From Antedon mediterranea (Eukaryota > Echinodermata > Crinoidea > Comatulida > Antedonidae): 64,000 nt of DNA. This document shows positions 60,293 to 64,000 of the stretch, one piece after another. Made by a program: the position numbers and the translations under genes. Below the pieces are notes generated by a model. It saw nothing but the letters and a program-made list of their open reading frames with translations, had not been told where the DNA came from and did no database searches. Positions within the stretch are counted from its first letter, which is position 1, and every line of letters begins with the position of its first letter. Location: the NCBI RefSeq assembly GCF_964355755.1, contig NC_092680.1, positions 21,863,001 through 21,927,000 of the forward strand, given 5' to 3'.

Positions 60293-61708
60293 TTATTTAT
60301 CCCATTGGAGTTCTTTGTACTGATTGGGCATTTTGGATAATGTTTCCATATAACCATCTTCATCAAGTGTTATTTTATCTTGATGTTTTTGATTTGAAAT
60401 AGTATAATAGCATGGTTCCATTGATGTTTCTCCTACATTTGGTTTTATATACCCATCGTCATCAAGTGTTATTTTATCTTGATGTTTTTGATTTGGGATA
60501 GTATAATAGCATGGTTCCATTGCTATTTCTTCTACATTTGGTTTCATATAACCATCTTCAACCTCATTTGGCATTTGGCTAGTAGTACTCTGGCCTACTA
60601 TATTGGTTACACAGTAAGACCCAGTTGGTCTGTCTGTTGCATTGGGCCATTTCTTTCTTATTTTGTTTAGAAGAGTGTAGCTTGAAAATACCAATATGAC
60701 TAATAGGCTTATACCTAGAATGACAGACAATGCCATGACAGCAATATCTGCTGATGTTGTTTCATGTCTTGAAGCCACGTCAGTTTCTGATGTTTCATGC
60801 CTTGCTGTACCTCGTATATCTTCAGAGGTATTTAGTGTGTTTGAAGCCATGTCAGTTGCTGATGTATTATGTCTTGTTGTAACTCGTATCTCTTCAATTA
60901 TGAATGAAGCCATGTCAATTTCATCCTTTGTTGTAAATTTCTCATTAGCTGTAGGTGACACAGACTGACCTGTAAACTTATTTGTTAATGACACTGCTGC
61001 TTGTTCAGTTGTCATTGGAATCCGATTGCCAACGACACATTCGTTTGAATCTGTTGATCCTTCTTGTGTAGCTCTACATATAAACCATTGCTTACTTGTG
61101 ACAGATGCTATAGACACATCATGTATCAATGTGTTTGCTTCAAATGCCATCTGACTCTTTGATGTCAAGTAAGTACCTGTATGATCTATCCAGTGGAGTG
61201 TTATTAGGGGATTGCCTGGTGAACATGTACAAATCAATCTCAATTGTGAATCAGTTATTGTAATGTCAAAACAAGTAAGTTGAGGAATTGAGTTTCTAAT
61301 TACCAATGCTACATCTGAGGTAGATGGAAGTGGTATTGGTATTGAAGGACCTTCTGACATAAAAAGCAAATAACAAGTATATGTTCCACTGTCACTTTCA
61401 TCAATGTTATTAACCTGTAGAGTCTGATTATAATCAATGTTGCTAAGAGATGATACTCCATATACACTATACTTGGCTGGATCACTCAATACCATGTCAT
61501 TATCTACAATTCGAATAGTGTCTTTCCACCATATTATCCAATGGCCATGCACTGCTTCATAAGTCTCCAGTTGTACATTGCAGGTAAAGTTGACAGAATC
61601 AGTCCCAACATCAGTAATAATGTAATTTGGAGTAACTGACACATTGGAGGCTATTGCCATTTGTATGAGTGTGTAGATTATAATGAAAATAATCATAAAT
61701 TTTGCCAT
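60293..61708 (-). CDS. Two-Ig-domain type I membrane receptor, intronless
   Basis: A 471-residue uninterrupted frame. Residues 1-20 are a signal peptide (MAKFMIIFIIIYTLIQMAIA). Ig-like domain 1 spans about 22-137, with Cys43, WIIWW and the DSGTYTC motif ending at Cys112. Ig-like domain 2 spans about 140-226 (Cys146, Cys160/162, LHWID, WFICRA with Cys211). A Ser/Thr-rich stalk (230-320) has repeated ARHETSE/SRHETTSA units. Residues 322-347 form one transmembrane helix, followed by KIRKKW. The cytoplasmic tail has a duplicated ~34-residue block with DGYMKPN / DGYIKPN and EPCYYTIPNQ / EPCYYTISNQ and a final DGYMETL: several YxxP and YxxI/L tyrosine motifs that could dock SH2 proteins. It is likely a cell-surface recognition or immune-type receptor; no orthologue is recognised. 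It lies antisense inside the presumed RB1CC1 intron. Confidence 0.85.
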   Translation of the reverse strand: MAKFMIIFIIIYTLIQMAIASNVSVTPNYIITDVGTDSVNFTCNVQLETYEAVHGHWIIWWKDTIRIVDNDMVLSDPAKYSVYGVSSLSNIDYNQTLQVNNIDESDSGTYTCYLLFMSEGPSIPIPLPSTSDVALVIRNSIPQLTCFDITITDSQLRLICTCSPGNPLITLHWIDHTGTYLTSKSQMAFEANTLIHDVSIASVTSKQWFICRATQEGSTDSNECVVGNRIPMTTEQAAVSLTNKFTGQSVSPTANEKFTTKDEIDMASFIIEEIRVTTRHNTSATDMASNTLNTSEDIRGTARHETSETDVASRHETTSADIAVMALSVILGISLLVILVFSSYTLLNKIRKKWPNATDRPTGSYCVTNIVGQSTTSQMPNEVEDGYMKPNVEEIAMEPCYYTIPNQKHQDKITLDDDGYIKPNVGETSMEPCYYTISNQKHQDKITLDEDGYMETLSKMPNQYKELQWDK

Positions 61709-62207
61709 AATTTCCTTATTACTCTGAAAGATGAATTTATATTTTGATATGATATTTTACACGCATTGTTTGGTATTCATAAACTGAAAAAGTATATTTC
61801 TTGAAAATAACATTTGTTTACTTATTATAATGTTAAAACAGATTCTATAGGCTTGTATTTTAATTCAATCTTAAATTATTTAAATGCTGTTTACAAGTTA
61901 AAGTTGGACATTTTTAAAGTACAAAAAACCTAAACAAAGCAAACTTCACATATAAATATAATTTAAAAAACAAAACAAATCATACTGTACCCTGTGTGGT
62001 TTTTAGAAAGTTGTCATCTTTCAATACTTCCTTGTATCGTTCCAGGTGAATGCATTTCTACCAAATTGTTGTAATTACATTTATTATTATCCAATGATGC
62101 GTTTACTCAATTTGATATTAGGTCAGAGGTGATGAGTACATTCTATCAATCAATAGTTGAAAGTGTTGTTACTTTATCCTTAATGATAATATTGTATGGT
62201 ACAATGG
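61709..62207. other. Upstream region of the Ig receptor gene
   Basis: AT-rich; presumed promoter/5' UTR of the minus-strand gene, without a recognisable core promoter. No other feature. Confidence 0.3.
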
Positions 62208-62700
62208 CTGTTCCAATGAAGATAAACACAAGTTACACAAGGTTGTTAAACGTCCCTCAAAAATCATAGGCATACCCCAACGTTCTATTGTTACTTTGTA
62301 TGCTGAATGTTTACTCAGAAAGGCAACATTGATCATAAATGATCAATACCATCCTGGCAACCATCATTTCCAAATTATGTCTCACTTACAGTCACAAATT
62401 GAGATCGATACTTGCAAAAACTAATAGGTCAGTTTCTTCCTTCTACCCAACAGCAATCCGTGCAATTAATGACACACGTTAAGTTTATACTTCCCCGAAA
62501 CTTTGAAATACTGGAATGGGATTTAGTTTTTTACCAACCCCGAAACAAGTTCTAGAAATGCCGGGATGGTGTCCAGCGGGGGATAGTTTCACCCTGTAGT
62601 TTAAGTTCTATATTTGTTGTTAGCCGAAACTATTCAAATTTATTTCAATGTAAATGTGTTTTATATGTTTATAAATGACAATACATTGACTTGACTCTCT
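62208..62700 (+). pseudogene. LINE ORF2 C-terminal remnant with 3' tail
   Basis: One frame reads KLHKVVKRPSKIIGIPQRS... LYAECLLRKATLIIND..HPGNHHF, then after a frameshift HKLRSILAKTNRSVSSFYPT and AIRAINDTR with a stop at about 62481. This is the usual C-terminal pattern of many animal non-LTR elements (paired basic segment, 'R....L....HP', 'R......T.R...SF.P.AI..LN'). The region ends in a LINE-like tail 'tataaatgacaatacattga' at about 62670. 5'-truncated and frameshifted. Confidence 0.6.
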
Positions 62701-62819
62701 TTATTTGTTTAGGTAACAAAGGCTAGCACACGGTGCTGGAATGGTGTAATAATATGTAACTTAGAAACGTTTGTGAATATGATTAAGAAAGCCCTACCTA
62801 CCTATATATATAATAATAA

Positions 62820-62960
62820 TAATACCACATTTATATAGCGCCCTTTTCATGAGTAATCATGCTCAAAGGCGCTTTACAAGCATTATTACCCCAGTATTTT
62901 TTGGGATCAAACACGTATGGAAACATACTCCCATAATGCAGCCGGTAACCAGCGCAATAT
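62820..62960. mobile_element. Dispersed repeat fragment with ATTTATATAGCGCC motif
   Basis: 'catttatatagcgcccttttcatgagtaa' followed by 'gctcaaaggcgctttacaa' is a conserved word pair seen at the ends of dispersed repeats in many marine animals. I take it as a SINE/LINE fragment. Confidence 0.45.
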
Positions 62961-63086
62961 ATATAAATCCAAAGGCAAATTACTGAAAAAAATGACAATG
63001 CTGTGGGTATCAGTGGCTGGATCTCAATGGAGATACAAAAATAAAAAGCGAAAAGCTAAATCAAAACGATAAAGTAAACAGCCAGA

Positions 63087-63135
63087 AAAGTTAGTAGAGC
63101 TTTCGGGCAACACTAGCCCTTCATCAGTGCAAGAA
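63087..63135 (-). ncRNA. Hammerhead ribozyme-like motif
   Basis: Minus strand: CTGATGA (63127-63121), stem II GGGC-TAGTGTT-GCCC, GAAA (63104-63101), then GCTC giving a one-pair stem III and a possible cleavage after TC. The core is intact, but stem I pairing is weak. Probably the remains of a different Penelope-like family; followed by 'atatatatat'. Confidence 0.45.
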
Positions 63136-63244
63136 TATATATATATTCAGGTTGAAATTATCAGACCGTTAGGATAGAGTGCTCAATACCAAGGTAGAGC
63201 ATAAATAAATAAAATAACAGCAGAAAACTTGGTTACTTCATTGT

Positions 63245-63312
63245 TTTAATCACTACAAATTTGTTTCGTACGACCAGCATGTAGCTGGCCGCACTCTTCA
63301 GGTGAAATATAA
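63245..63312 (-). ncRNA. Hammerhead ribozyme, well-formed type I
   Basis: Minus strand: CTGAAGA core (63301-63295; position 7 is free in the consensus), an 11-bp stem II GTGCGGCCAGC / GCTGGTCGTAC with two G-U pairs around loop TACAT, GAAA core (63267-63264), stem III A-CAA-AT-TTG-T of four pairs, cleavage after TA, and stem I GTGA with TCAC continuing weakly. All conserved core positions are present. Confidence 0.65.
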
Positions 63313-63425
63313 AACATAAGTGACACAGTTGTCTCATAGTGCTTAATAGAAGTGAGTCATCAGGAAGTCGTATACAATAGCCTATTGTTTTAGATAAACT
63401 ATTTGGATCTGCAATTTAGTAAGAA

Positions 63426-63608
63426 TTTGGTTAGGACATCTGCATATCAAGCAGGCGGTCCGAGTTCGAGTCTCGGTTGGGGCGACTTTTTCTCATTCTC
63501 ACAGATTTCCTCATCTTTATCGTTTCAAATTAATTAATTAAATTTCAGTATATCACCGGGCGGTTTAGAATTAATGTTCTTTGCCTGATTTGTTTATATA
63601 TATAAAAG
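63426..63608 (+). mobile_element. tRNA-derived SINE, copy 1 (5'-truncated)
   Basis: Starts within the tRNA-like head (TTGGTTAGGACATCTGCATA), has a good T arm (CCGAG-TTCGAGT-CTCGG) and the acceptor strand TTGGGGC. It then shares with copy 2 a ~120-bp body (ttttctcattctcacagatt ... gtatatcaccgggcggttta) ending in (TA)n. Confidence 0.7.
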
Positions 63609-63776
63609 TATCTCTTCGGAGATCCCGCCTCGTGAATAGAAATACTGTAAGATGAGGGTGTATCAATTTGATCTCTGGTGCGCGTGCGTTCAACTGAGGA
63701 CTAGTGCTGTTCCGCCGTACCACGCCGAGAGTGTTAAAGAGTCGCTATCCAATCGAGTTCGAACAATACCATGAAA

Positions 63777-63955
63777 GCCCCAGTGGTCTAATGGTTAGGA
63801 CATCTGCATATCAAGCAGGCGGTCTGAGTTCGAGTCTCGGTTGGGGCGACTTTTTCTCATTCTCACAGATTTCATCATCTTTATCGTTTCAAATTAATTA
63901 ATTAAATTTCAGTATATCACCGGGCGGTTTAGAATTAATGTTCTTTGCCTGATTT

Positions 63956-63993
<38 letters not shown>

Positions 63994-63995
63994 CA
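63777..63995 (+). mobile_element. tRNA-derived SINE, copy 2, with complete tRNA-like head
   Basis: The head 63777-63848 folds as a full cloverleaf: acceptor GCCCCAG/TTGGGGC, D arm GTCT...GGAC, anticodon stem TCTGC/GCAGG with loop ATATCAA (anticodon ATC), T arm CTGAG/CTCGG. The unusual anticodon and the shared tail with the copy 350 bp upstream argue for a SINE rather than a working tRNA-Asp gene. The copy ends in a (TA)n run at about 63960-63990. Confidence 0.65.
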
Positions 63996-64000
63996 AATAG

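Overview
This is a window of animal nuclear DNA: split genes with GT/AG introns, AT-rich sequence, a long satellite array, many minisatellites, MITEs, LINE remnants and Penelope-like elements. Gene content and order suggest an invertebrate deuterostome, most likely an echinoderm. The deuterostome call is an inference and no species can be named.

Layout. 1-11337 is a satellite of ~196-bp monomers, about 15 in one orientation and the rest inverted after ~2918. 11552-13041 is a foldback-type element and 13470-13865 a LINE tail. BLCAP (14946-15212, minus) is a complete single-exon CDS. 16.9-17.55 kb carries three tRNA-Val(AAC)-like sequences. 17.84-21.6 kb is a nest of mobile DNA: a 5'-truncated Penelope-like element inside an 18-bp minisatellite, hairpin MITEs, a LINE tail and a tRNA-derived SINE. 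CHCHD7 (23177-27334, minus, three coding exons) lies head to head with a seven-exon plus-strand gene (34934-46057). The large non-coding span between them holds minisatellites and three DNA-transposon-type elements. 46-58 kb has no recognised host gene; it holds minisatellites and a second, nearly full-length Penelope-like element. The first two coding exons of RB1CC1 (FIP200) start at 58050 and the gene must continue past the window. An intronless two-Ig-domain receptor gene (60293-61708, minus) lies inside what should be its next intron. The window ends in LINE and SINE remnants and two more hammerhead-ribozyme motifs.

The main discovery is the seven-exon gene. Splice sites and phases join a PRDM10/PRDM15-type zinc knuckle and PR/SET domain to the complete seven-finger array and C-terminal tail of PLAG1/PLAGL2, giving one predicted 756-residue protein. 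Vertebrate PLAG proteins have no PR domain. The neighbours support orthology: from memory, human PLAG1 is head to head with CHCHD7 on 8q12 with RB1CC1 on 8q11, while PLAGL2 and BLCAP are both on 20q11. The window therefore looks like the unduplicated ancestral block BLCAP-CHCHD7-PLAG-RB1CC1.

The host genes do not form one pathway. BLCAP is a small membrane protein, CHCHD7 a mitochondrial twin-CX9C protein, PR-PLAG a nuclear transcription factor, RB1CC1 an autophagy-initiation scaffold, and the Ig protein a probable surface receptor. Their interest is in conserved linkage and in how heavily repeats have invaded the introns and spacers.
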